Assembly (NCBI GenBank): GCA_019916065.1
Contig: CM034239.1
Span: 45,276,663-45,340,662 of the forward strand
Direction of reading: 5' to 3'
Length of the DNA: 64,000 bases
DNA from: Vitellaria paradoxa
Lineage: Eukaryota > Streptophyta > Magnoliopsida > Ericales > Sapotaceae
The notes under the pieces were generated by a model. The model was not told the origin of the DNA, did no database searches, and was given only the letters and a program-made list of their open reading frames with translations. Both the position numbers and the translations under genes were made by a program. Positions 36,245 to 48,916 of the stretch are shown one piece after another; position 1 is the stretch's first letter; each line of letters begins with the position of its first letter.

Positions 36245-36990
36245 AAGAGTCCGTTTGACAAAGTTTTTAATTTTTAATTTTTGTTTTCATTCTTTTAAAA
36301 TTAAACATGAAAACTCATTTAGTAAAACTTTGTTTGACAAAACTAATAATTTTTAATTTTTATGTTCAATTTTTAATTTTTGTGTTAAATTTATTTTAAG
36401 TTATCATTTTTGAAGTAGAAAAGAAGAAAAAACAAAAACTTGAAAATGAATTTGATAACATCATTAGTTAGTAGTTATAGTATTAGAAAATTAATCGATG
36501 GTGAGTGACAACCAATAGAGAAAGTGGGTAGTGGTCGACGTTGGTTAGAGGTAAGTAATAGTTGGTCAACAACGGTAGTGGTCGGAAGTGGGTAGCAATT
36601 GACAGCAGATATGGTAGCCAAAGGTGAGTGATGATTAGTCGATGATGGTTGGAAATAGGTGTCAATAACAGTGATTAAAGGTAAGTGACAACCAACGGCA
36701 ATGGTCAAAGGTGGTGGCGACCGACAATAATTGGCGGTGGTTGAGATGTGGTGGGTAATAGTTGTAATTGATAATAATGGTGGTGATAAATATGAAAGAG
36801 AGTAAAAATTAAAAATAAAAATTTGAAAAAAACATCTTTTTCATTTTTCCTTAATTTTCAAAAATTTTGAAAATAATTGTCATTTTCTTGGAAACGAAAA
36901 CAGAAAATAAATATACAAAACAAGTTTTCATATTTAGTTTTTAAAAAAATAAAAGCAAAAACTCAAAACTAAGGTTTCATTTGGCAATGT
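36245..36990. mobile_element. Fold-back element with internal G-rich minisatellite
   Basis: The outer parts are mirror-like: AGTCCGTTTGACAAAGTTTT on the left, and a CAAAACTAAGGTTTCATTTGGC end on the right, after AT-rich arms. The centre (about 36480-36780) is a strand-biased, degenerate repeat of GGTGGTTGG/AGGTAAGTGAC motifs with almost no C runs. It resembles MITEs that have captured or expanded a minisatellite. Ends are approximate and no transposase is present. Confidence 0.35.
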
Positions 36991-37745
36991 AGCTGAAGCT
37001 ACCAGCCACTAGCTTTTTATTTTTTTCTAAAATGATTAAAATTACCCTTTACATTTTATACTTCTTTTAAATACTAAGGACAAATTTGTCAAATTATCAA
37101 AAAACTAAAAAACTAACTATTAAAAAAACTAATTTTTTCCTTTCCCAAAACATAAAAAACTAACTTTTTAGTGACTAATAACTTAAAAAAAGCTAGTTTT
37201 TTTACTTCCCAAACCAAGCGTAAATCTGCAAATTTTGTCAACCGGCACCTAAATTTGTTAAATGTTTCTTAATCCAGTTAAGAGCCTTGACACACAAATG
37301 CGTAGTACATATAACAACTCCGACATTCCATTAAACTGATACTGCTGTTTCCCAGATGTCATTTCTCAACGTCCATGTGCTCTCTCCTCTTCTTCATCAC
37401 CTCTTCATCTCTTAACCTAATTCCAATTCCAAGTTCCAACTATCCTGGGACATAGAACAAACAAATTCATGCAGATCCACAAAATACTACTCCCTAACAT
37501 GGTAGGTATCTATAGACAATTCCAGGACAGTAAAATATCATCATACCATGAGAAAATTCTACTCCCCAGCAATCTATTAGTGTTTCCCGAATATAGTTAT
37601 TACATCATTTTAATTAATAACAATATTTTTAGAATTCAATATATATATGTATGTGTGTATGTATGTATGTATGGAAGAGCTTCTCTGTGGTTCTATGGAT
37701 CATTCTCTCAGCATATTGTATTCATGAATCATGGGGTGGCGGTGG

Positions 37746-37860
37746 AGAAGATTCCATCTTTCTCTTCTGTTCCAAGACTTCAGCCACAAGGCATTTCGCG
37801 TTGGAGAAGATTCCATCTTTCTCTTCTGTTCCAAGACTTCAGCCACAAGGCATTTCCACA
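37746..37860 (+). repeat. 60-bp tandem duplication
   Basis: A unit of about 60 bases beginning GGAGAAGATTCCATCTTTCT is present twice back to back with hardly any change. It lies about 500 bases upstream of the CYP718 ATG. Confidence 0.85.
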
Positions 37861-38235
37861 CGTTAAGTTCCCCATAATAAAGTATTAGACCTACCAGATA
37901 TCTAGGGATCTTCTGGGTTATTAAAAATTCATCATATAGTTGACCCACTAATGGCTTAGAGCAAATATTATCAATTTACAAATTCTTCCAAATGAATCTT
38001 TCAGATATACTATGATCCGATGTTGAGTAGTTTTTAAGAAGTTCCAACATACTATTATTGTGTAGTGCACATGCAATGCATATATAATGATCATATATGT
38101 CACCCTTCAATTTTTTCCCTGGAAAGTCAACTCAGTGAGATAATCATACAGTTATCACTATACCAAATTGGTTGACTTTATTATGGTGACTAAATGGGTT
38201 TGACTTTACATTAATACATTCCTTCCATGCATGGC

Positions 38236-38247
38236 TATCTATATATG
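38236..38247 (+). promoter_or_regulatory. TATA box of CYP718
   Basis: CTATCTATATATGG lies about 100 bases upstream of the CYP718 ATG at 38345, in an otherwise unique promoter stretch. Confidence 0.45.
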
Positions 38248-38344
38248 GAGGATAAATCAAACAGTGACTCCATATCGAAAGCAAACCAAAACCTAAACCT
38301 CTTTTAGTTAATTCTGAGTCAATCTTGTTTGTGTCTTCGTATCA

Positions 38345-40281
<1,937 letters not shown>

Positions 40282-40614
40282 ATGAAGCTGCAACAGATAT
40301 TTGAGTTTTATAATTTGTAGTGATCCAGTCTCATAATTTTGAGTTGCGTGCATGCAACTATATATGCAGAAAATTACCAAAAAAAAAAAAAAAAAACTAT
40401 ATATGCAGAAGTAACCCAGTTTCTTAACTGCTAGGGCTCGAAAGCTCCCCGGTATTTGGGGTTAATAATTCAAGTAACGAAGACTAACACATTCTAATGT
40501 AATTGGCGTATTTAATATAAAGTCCCATAAATAAAATTATGGTATAAGAAAAGGCATTGTCATAGCTACAAGCCTACAAAAATAAATGAATTTGCTCATT
40601 ATTCAAAACGTTTC

Positions 40615-43344
40615 TTACAAAGGTGGCCAGTCTTTAACACAGAGCAGAGCATTTGGCAGAAGCCCATGACTTGTTGGCTTCAACCCTTTCTTAGACCATC
40701 GGTGCACAAGAGCAATTTCTACTTTCCTTATCTGCAAATATTTCACTTCCAGACAATCAGGTTTTTGAGCAAAGCATAGGGGGCCTAGGGACTAATAATA
40801 ACAAAGGAAAACCAAAAATGTTTTGGCGAAAAAGGATATTACCTAGGCTTTCTTTTTCAACATCTAACAAAAAACTACTACAACATGTCTATTAGTGCAA
40901 GTTTGACAGTTTCTATAAATTTTACAAATTTTAAAATAAAAAAAAAATTGATGGGTGCCTGATGTCATATGGTGATACAATTAACTGCTTTTTAAACATC
41001 GTACCCAGAGGCAGATTACTATCATTCACCATGGACTCAAAAGCAATAGCAATCACTAATCAGTTCACTGCAAAATCTCAGAGCCTAGGCTATTGAGTTG
41101 AGATACTATTAGGTGGTGTCCTGTCATGAAGTGTTGTGCATATTCTTTGAAACAAACAGAATAGACTCATTCAAAAAGCAGTTAAAAGCCAGATCAACTC
41201 ATTAGCATTCTGAAAACGAGCATAACAAAAAGCCCATTTTTAGAACAGATACTTATTAAAGTAAGGGAAGATGCCTTATTGCATGTATATGCACAATACA
41301 CAAATACCGATGCTATAAGTTTGTCCAAAGATTTAACAAAATATATCAATTCATATACAAAAAATCTTAGTGATGTCAATTCCAATAATACAGGTACATA
41401 GTTTAATGATCTTTTTGATTTCCAGATACAATTTGAAACTCAAGATATCTAAATTATATCAAGCATTGGGGTTTAATCATTCCAGTGTCTCAATATGTAG
41501 AAAATCCTTTAGATGTATTGAGGCGAAACTTTATTGATCCATCTATGCCAAAAAGATGGTCATCATTTTGCATTAAGTACCTAAGAAGCAAAGACGCACA
41601 TATATGGACACAACATGTAGATATGACATGACACATAGGTGCTGAAACAACAATTTCAAAATATATCAGAACACAACACAACATAGACATGACAAAGGAA
41701 TAACATATATTTTTTACAATGTTCCTCTCTTCAATCTTCTTTTCCCTTCCCCCCAGACACCACCTTTTGCACTTCTTGTTTCTTTTAGCTGGGATGAGGA
41801 TAATAAGTAATCATTATTCTTTCAAGTTTTCAGTTCTCTAAATGTTCAACTTGAGTTTTTGCACAATTAGATTGCACAGAGTAAATTACTTCAATAGCTA
41901 CTAAAGAGTATCTACAATAAACCAAAAGAAAAGAAACACAAGGCAAGATCAACCTGCTTAACGATGAAAGGCTCCCCAGCAATACTCAATGGTTCAGTCA
42001 AAATAGTCAAAAAACCGTTTCGGTTCCCAAAAACAACATCCGTGAAGGGCCGATCACCAACCTGCCAGAGGCATAATAATTGTTAACATATTAAAATCAA
42101 AGCCTACTGAAACAATTCTACAAGATTTCGTTCTACCATAACAAGTTGCGATGATTCACATCCAAACTGTTTTTCGATTTCTTCAGCTGTACCAGCTGGC
42201 TTCTTTACCCCTACAGTTTGACATACAATACGGAGAATAAGTATAGTATTACAAAATATATAAACTTGACCAAAATCGACAGTATGTACAGTTCAAACAA
42301 AGATTTTAAGCCCACAATTTAATCAATTCAACCAATTCATCCACAAAACATTATGAACCAAAACACATAGACAATATATGATGTAACAGTCTTTCAACCA
42401 TAAGTAAAGCCTAAATTGAGAGGAAAACAACTTACTATGCCTTATCACTTTAATGCCAATAGTACCTTCAAGAGCTCTAGCTTTCCGGCCATCCGGGTCA
42501 AACTCATATAATCCTAATGGAAAGAATTCAGGAAATTACACAGTACAGCAACACTCATATAATCCTCATGGAAAGAATTCAGGCAATTACACAATACAGC
42601 AATACAAGATCAAAGACAACCTCAACAAGAAAACAACATAATCGCCATTGAGTTAGATCAGAATTTACCAGCAGAGTTGCTGAACACGGCAATATCATTA
42701 CCAAACACCGTTTTACATTCTTCCATGGAGGACTCAAGAGACCCCCACAAGGTCAATGAATAAGGAACAGTGATAGTGTTGTCCTTGTCAAAGACAACAC
42801 CTTGAAAACCCGCTCTCTTCAACGCCGCCCAATCAATGTGCCTTATATCCGGCACCGCCGCATGCGGCAGCGCCAAATGCCGATCCCGCATGAAGACCGC
42901 CACCGAACTACCAATGCCCCCCAAGTTAATCCTCTGCCCCAAGGCTGCTTTCAAGTCTGCCCACCACATGTTTGTTGAATTAACTTCTCTGTCCTCGACC
43001 TCAATCTCGGCTCTCTCTTTCCTTTCTTGGCCTTGCCTTTTATGATTTTGGTTTTCGGCACTGTTATTGCCACTTGAAGTATGCAATTCGTCTAAAAACA
43101 CCCGTTTGTGTTCTGGGTGTAAATTGCTTTCCTTCTTCTTCTGCCTCCTCCTTTCTTGCTCACAACTGCATTTGCTTGTTGCAGTGAGAGTGAGGAAATG
43201 GGTATTTGTGAAATGGGTTTGGCTATTTACAGGTGAAGAAGCGAGGGCAACTCTTTGATTGGAGAATTGAAGATGTTGAAAGGAGAAGCGCTTGGGAATG
43301 GGATAGTAGCAGACGCGACAAGGAGAAACCGGGGCGGACTGCAT
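40615..43344 (-). CDS. PGPP1: Phosphatidylglycerophosphate phosphatase 1 (PGPP1), HAD family
   Basis: Five exons on the minus strand (43344-42669, 42513-42436, 42210-42137, 42061-41954 and 40731-40615) join in frame to 350 residues. The Ser/Cys-rich, basic N-terminus looks like a plastid transit peptide and is followed by a charged, low-complexity linker. The catalytic part is a YqeG/GEP4-type HAD phosphatase with motif I VVFDKDNTI (nucleophile and acid Asp), motif II VFSNSAG and motif IV GDRPFTDVVFGN. The enzyme dephosphorylates phosphatidylglycerophosphate to phosphatidylglycerol, needed for thylakoid membranes and photosynthesis. Intron 4 is 1.2 kb. Intron 1 holds a tandem duplication of the exon 2 acceptor. 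Confidence 0.9.
42504..42601 (-). repeat. Tandem duplication across the PGPP1 exon 2 acceptor
   Basis: A unit of about 48 bases containing ACTCATATAATCC is present twice (plus strand, about 42502 and about 42552), so the intron end and first bases of exon 2 are copied into intron 1. The outer copy also has AG at the matching position. Confidence 0.8.
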
Positions 43345-44763
43345 GTTCAATTTCTTTTTTTACTAGCCAAGCCCGTATACATAATTAACATTAGCTAGGC
43401 ATTATAAAATAAATAAATTTTGAAAACGTTACATTTTTAAAATTAATTTATTTGATAAATAATTTTTTTCTTTTGTTTAAGAGATGCATTTGAATTCAAG
43501 AATTTAATTGAAATTATTAATTTAAAATTTAGATAGTATTGAATTGATTCAAGAAAAATATTAAATCTAATCGTATTATATATAATTTATTTTTATAAGA
43601 AAAAATTAATTACAAATACCTTATTTAGTTTAATATTATAATTTTTGTTGAAAAAATAATAATATTTATTAAATATAATTGGTTTCTAATACACAGAATT
43701 AATAAAAGTTCTCACCAAATAAAATTAAAATATTCTACCTTCCAAAACAGTGTAAAATGTATAATAGTTAACTATATATAATTTTCACAAGAGAGTTTGA
43801 CTTAATAAATTCATTCACATTAATTTTTTTAACAATTTTTTAAAATGATAAAAGTTTATTTTTTATTTTAAAAATTCTTTATTTAGAGTCCATTTAGTGA
43901 AATGAAAAACGTTAAAAATTCTGAAAACTTTTAAAAGTTATTTACGTTTTATCTAACGGCACGAATTACAAATTCATAAATTATCTCAAATTATTTCACT
44001 TTTTATCATTCCAAATGCCCCTTCAATAACTCCTTGATAACACTTTATATATCATATACTTTAAATTATTTCTATAATATTTCTAATAAAAACTTAAAAA
44101 ATGATAAACTAATAAGAGAGAGACACCATGTATTCAATTTGTTTTTAATAAAAAGTCAATATTTGTGGGCTGAGACTGAGCAAGAAATATTTTTTTTTAA
44201 TAAAAAATGAAAAAATGATAGGTTAGAAAAACTACAGTATATATATAGTAATAAATGGTAAACTAACATCAAAATAAAATATGAGATTAATTATAATACA
44301 AATTCACTTACTTGTTCACTATGTTTTTAATTATAATAATTAAATTCTTTCATTTACTATAAAATTGTAATTAAGCTATTAATGTCGTTAGTAATGGTTA
44401 AGTAAATTTAAATACATTAAAATTTTCATTAATGAATTTGACAAAAGGGCTACACTGAAATTTAAGGGTAATGAGTTTACTATAGTAATTGAATGTATAA
44501 ATATATTCACATAAAATTTGGGTAAACAATGAGGGTACAAAATATAATTTACCCAAAATTAGACAACCTTAGCTAGTTGAATTAATTTTAGAGGAAACTT
44601 CTTAATTAAAATTGAAATGGGGGTATGCCAGTGATCTTTATATATTTTATAAACAGTTTTGTGATAATGACATTATAGGAATACCACACCAAAGGCGAAA
44701 TCTACTCTTTCCTCTAGTTTCGGGAACAAACAAAAATTATGCCAACTCTCTATGTCGTTGCCA
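43345..44763. other. Spacer between PGPP1 and the XTH array
   Basis: AT-rich DNA without coding. It contains one MITE-family copy (43886-44024, reverse orientation). The right end is the XTH-1 upstream region. Confidence 0.55.
43886..44024 (-). repeat. Copy of the dispersed MITE-like family
   Basis: It opens GAGTCCATTTAGTGAAATG and ends TTATCATTCCAAATGCCC. Between them is the CACGAATTACAAATTCATAA core shared with the other copies. Confidence 0.5.
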
Positions 44764-44820
44764 TCTCGGATGCTTTGCAGACCAAGTTCAGCGGCAATGC
44801 CTCAGGATCACCTTATATAA
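44764..44820 (+). promoter_or_regulatory. XTH-1 core promoter with conserved module
   Basis: TCTCGGATGCTT (44764) is followed by GCCTCAGGATCACC and a TATATAA box at 44814-44820. The same two blocks in the same order precede XTH-2 (48772 and 48811). The leader continues through a (CT)n(AT)n(CA)n microsatellite (44869-44940) to the ATG. Confidence 0.6.
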
Positions 44821-44892
44821 TTACCCATCTCAACCATCACACTAAATTAATCTTCCCCCACTTCCACCTTCTCTCTCTCTCTCTCTCTCTTC

Positions 44893-44926
<34 letters not shown>

Positions 44927-44995
44927 TACACACATATATAACAACAGCATCGATCCCTTTTCTCTTCATTTCAAGAGCTATAGCTAGTTTCCATA

Positions 44996-45640
44996 ATGCA
45001 ATATTTTCTATTAGTTTTGACGTCCATGGCTTGTCTAAATGCTGCCTCAGCTGGCAACTTCTACCAAGATGTTGACCTCACTTGGGGGGCCAATGAGCGC
45101 GCTAAGATCCTCGACGGCGGCCAACTTCTCACCCTGTCTCTCGACGTCATCTCCGCCTCCGGTTTCCAATCCAAGAACGTCTACTTGTTTGGAAGGATTG
45201 ACATGCAACTCAAGCTTGTACCAGGAAACTCTGCCGGAATTGTCACAGCTTATTATGCAAGTCCAACGTTATCTTTATTTTGCATCATTCTTATTATACT
45301 TTTTCTGGGAAATTTTTTCGAATTGAATAGGAGCTGGCATCCTTTATGTTCTTGCATCATGAAATGACCTAGTACATATATTTATGTATAGTTTGTATGT
45401 ATATGTATATAAACATGTAGGCATCCATGCATGCAGTTATCTTCTGAAGGTCCAACGCGTGATGAGATTGATTTCGAGTTCTTAGGCAATGTTTCTGGAC
45501 AGCCGTATATAGTCCATACCAATGTTTACACCCAAGGGAAAGGCAACAGGGAACAGCAGTTCTATCTCTGGTTTGATCCTACAACATCATTCCACACCTA
45601 CTCAATCGTTTGGAAGCCCCAACACATCATGTAACACATC

Positions 45641-45681
<41 letters not shown>

Positions 45682-46889
45682 ACACATGTACGTATATATA
45701 TATATATATAGGGGCAAACTTAAATTTTAAAATTTGTCTAGACTGATATAAAACTTTGCCATTAAAAAAGTCCAGTTCGAACTAAAATCCCCAACTCAAT
45801 ATATTCAGATTTCTCCTATTGATTACAGGCTTGCCGAATACCTAGAAGAAAGCCCAAAAATTTATTTCAAATATAAATTGGATTATTGAAGGATAAAGGA
45901 AAAGAGTACATCAAATTATAAGAAAATAAAAGAAATTACCTCATTTGTGTGCTTGGCTGAAGTTAAGGCAGGGAAGAGACCAAGGGAAAAGTTTGGTTTG
46001 TAAAGAAGGGAAGGAGAAGAAAGAAAGGAGAGGTGTTTTAAGGATTTTTTTTTTTTGAAACTTTGTTTAAGGGATTTAATATAACTATTTTGCCACTCGC
46101 TCATTACTCTATCTTCAATAAGCTTTTATCAATTTGATTTAGACTGAACAGGGCATGGAACTATAACCTATAAAAATGATAAATAAAAAAAAATTCAAAT
46201 ATTTCATCCGGGCTACAGTCCACCCAAACCCAAATATAGTTCTGCCCCTATATATATATATATATATATCTAAAACATAATACCATACAAATAAGAATAT
46301 TTTACTAGAAAGGTAAGTATCATTGTCTTTTTTACATCATTTTAATGTGAGTAATGCTACAATGGTATTCAAAGTTTGCCAAAGAAAAAAAAAAATTATC
46401 GTATCATTCCAATTAATATATTAAGCCACGTTGGAATCCTCAATAAATTTACGTTATTTTCGTGCATGCTGGATGATGCATATCAGCTTCTTGGTGGATG
46501 ATATTAATCCAATAAGGGTATTCAACAACCACGAAGCAATTGGAGTTCCATACCCAAACAGGCAACCAATGAGGGTGTACTCAAGCATATGGAATGCGGA
46601 TCAGTGGGCAACACAAGGTGGCAGAGTGAAAACCAATTGGACTCAAGCTCCTTTCACTGCCTCTTACAGGAATTTCAATGCCAATACTTGTGTGCCTTCT
46701 TCTTCTTCTTCTTCTTCTGGATCACCACCACCTTGTGCAGAGGCTTGGAGAACTCAAGAACTTGACCGATGGGGACGAAACAGACTTCGATGGGTGCAGC
46801 AGAAGTTCATGGTTTATAACTACTGCACTGATTTCAAACGGTTTCCTCTTGGTCTTCCCCGCGAATGCAAGCTTTCTAGGTTCCTCTAA
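44996..46889 (+). CDS. XTH: Xyloglucan endotransglucosylase/hydrolase, copy 1
   Basis: Exons 44996-45256, 45437-45630 and 46487-46889 join in frame to 285 residues, the usual XTH size. A signal peptide ([17 protein letters not shown]) precedes the GH16 domain. The catalytic motif [11 protein letters not shown] has both acidic residues and is followed directly by the N-glycosylation site NVS. The C-terminal XET region ends [20 protein letters not shown] with the conserved cysteines. The enzyme cuts and religates wall xyloglucan. It is nearest to the TCH4/XTH22-XTH25 group. Intron 1 has a GC donor (TAT|GCAAGT), whereas the two sister genes have GT there. A TCT-repeat run of serines lies between the catalytic domain and the C-terminal region. 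It is the first of a tandem array. Confidence 0.92.
45645..45711 (+). repeat. (CT)n and (AT)n microsatellites in XTH-1 intron 2
   Basis: CT dinucleotides (45645-45678) start 14 bases after the exon 2 donor and are followed by an AT run. Confidence 0.85.
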
Positions 46890-48771
46890 CACTGCAATCA
46901 GAGGACTCTGTTCCTTCTTGATGATCCCTCTCCCGCTCTCTCTCTCTCTCTCTCTCTCTCAGCACTTGTAAAGTACATGTTAATTTACCTATTTTCGGTT
47001 GAAGAATCTGAATTCTTTGGATCTGCTTGGAATGAGTACGCACTTTGACATCCCCAGATGCAGTGTACTACCAATTAAATGGAGAAATTAACAGTACTGT
47101 TCCCCATTACATAACATACACAGCACAAAATTTTGTATGGGCAAATTACACTCACTTTCTCTGAATATTTGATTAATTACAATTAATTATTTTTAACTTT
47201 TAAAATTTGTAATTCATCACAAATTTTATTTCAAAATATTTGTCACAATAATCATTTTAAGAAGAAGAGGAGGAGGAAGAAGAATTTTCAAAACTTAACT
47301 ATCTCCTATGATTTTTCAGACAATTCATGACCAGACATTTTAGAGATTCTAAATTTTGAATTTCCCGATTTTGTTTTCTTAACTTTCAATTTGAAATCCA
47401 ATTGCTTACAAATTTAACGTGCTTTATTTCACACGTGTGCACTTGCTATTAGTATATATAGTTGTGACTATTATTTGTCAATTGATAATGAGTTCTCTAA
47501 CATAATATTTTATTTATATACATATATAGATGAGTGCTTGCTTATGGACAATTACAATTCAATCTAAATCATAAATAATTAAATTTTCTAATCCTAATAT
47601 ACAAAAAGTTATTTTGCTAAAATAATAATTAAAAAATATATATATTTGAATGACGCAACAATGACAGAATTATAGTTTAAATTTATTTCTAATTTTATAA
47701 ATTTATTAATTTAAATTGATAAGTATACAAAAATGTCACATTATTCTTTTTTTTTTTTTTTTGGGTAACTTCCGCTAATATATTATTTTAATTATGTAAC
47801 ATAGATATATATATAGTGCAAACAACAAGCACGCATAAATGCTGGCAGACGGAAGCTACGTAGAATTTCTTTAGCCTAATTAAATAGTAAACATGAAATT
47901 GATGTGTCAGGTGACGTCAATTGCTATTCTATAGTTTTAGTAATAGCTGTTTCCAACCCCTATTTCCAACCCCTGGGGGATGCATACTTTCCGTTTAAAA
48001 TGATAAAAAATTTTAAAAATTAGTAAAAATAATTAAAAAATTTTAAAAATTATTCACTTTTTATTTCATTGCACTAATTACAAGTCCATAATTTATCTCA
48101 CTTTATCTCATTTTATTTTACTTTTTGCCAATCCAAATACACCCATACATCCATGTTATCCAATACATATATAGTCCTTTTAGCAGACTAATTTTTGATT
48201 AAAAAAATTATTAAAAGTTACTATGAATGCGTTTAGAATGCTAAAAAGTGAAACAAAATAAAATAAAGTGAGATAAGTTGTGAGTTCGTAATTTGTGCAA
48301 CGAAATAAAAAATAGATAATTTTGAGAATTTTTGTACATTTTTCATCGTTTTTAAGAGTTCTTTGCCACCTCAAACGGAGTCTATATATATATATATATA
48401 TATATCAAATGGGCCCATAATAATTATATTTTTATTTTATTTTATTTTACCTTTGTAACCGAAGACCATCGCAAGGCAATGCTTATAATTTGGAGCGACT
48501 CTTCGAGTGCAAACTCCTTTTAATTAGACCATTTATTTCTACTTTGGTTTTGATAAATTGCCGATTCCAGAGTAACCATGGCTATCGATAGTTACCTAAA
48601 GAAATTGATTCTCCTTTTTCACGTATTTATATCCTACGTTACAGAAATACTAACATTTAAAGCCAAACCCCACGCGCAATCCACTCGATCTGTCTCCAGT
48701 TTTCATATCAAATTATGCCAAACTGATAAGATTTTGCCATGTCTAGCTACATTCCAGCTGTTCCTCTAGCC
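46890..48771. other. Spacer between XTH-1 and XTH-2
   Basis: Starts with the XTH-1 3' flank, including (CT)n at about 46939-46961. The rest is AT-rich, with two MITE-family copies in opposite orientation (47991-48146 and 48227-48382). A short ATG frame at 48578 has no family resemblance. Confidence 0.55.
47991..48382. repeat. Inverted pair of MITE-like copies
   Basis: The copy at 47991-48146 is in reverse orientation and ends ACTTTTTGCCAATCCAAATA. The copy at 48227-48382 is forward and opens ATGCGTTTAGAATGCTAAAA. Together they form a tail-to-tail inverted repeat with an 80-bp spacer, upstream of XTH-2. Confidence 0.55.
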
Positions 48772-48840
48772 CTCTCGGATGCTTCCTCTATATACATAGT
48801 CAACGATGAGACCTCAGGATCACCCTATATATATATATAC
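48772..48840 (+). promoter_or_regulatory. XTH-2 core promoter with conserved module
   Basis: CTCTCGGATGCTT (48772-48784) and ACCTCAGGATCACC (48811-48824) lead directly into a CTATATATATAT TATA region, 92 bases before the ATG. A CT-rich leader follows. Confidence 0.6.
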
Positions 48841-48916
48841 CCCCCTTACAACCCAATCTCATAACCATCAAACAATCTCTCTCTCTCTCTCTCCCTCTTC
48901 CCTGCCCTGCCTACAA

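Larger units (their letters stand above)
31442..38230. other. Spacer between PDF1 and CYP718 (divergent)
   Basis: About 6.8 kb, mostly AT-rich. It holds (CT)n runs near 31496 and 31868, two SINE-like elements (32578-32690 and 33335-33533), a MITE copy (32991-33122), (AT)n runs (34043, 35099 and 35938-35970), a fold-back element with a G-rich minisatellite (36245-36990) and a 60-bp tandem duplication (37746-37860). No coding was recognised. Confidence 0.6.

Noticed and set aside
36475..36708. Minus frame rich in Pro/Thr/His
   Set aside because: It is a translation of the G-rich minisatellite and has no independent support.
37750..37775. Heat-shock element (GAAGATTC) upstream of CYP718
   Set aside because: Only one GAA/TTC pair is in the proper alternating arrangement; the other TTC units are direct repeats, so the match is weak.
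48806..48916. Earlier in-frame ATG for XTH-2
   Set aside because: It lies at or before the TATA region and would add a non-signal N-terminus; the ATG at 48917 begins a proper signal peptide.
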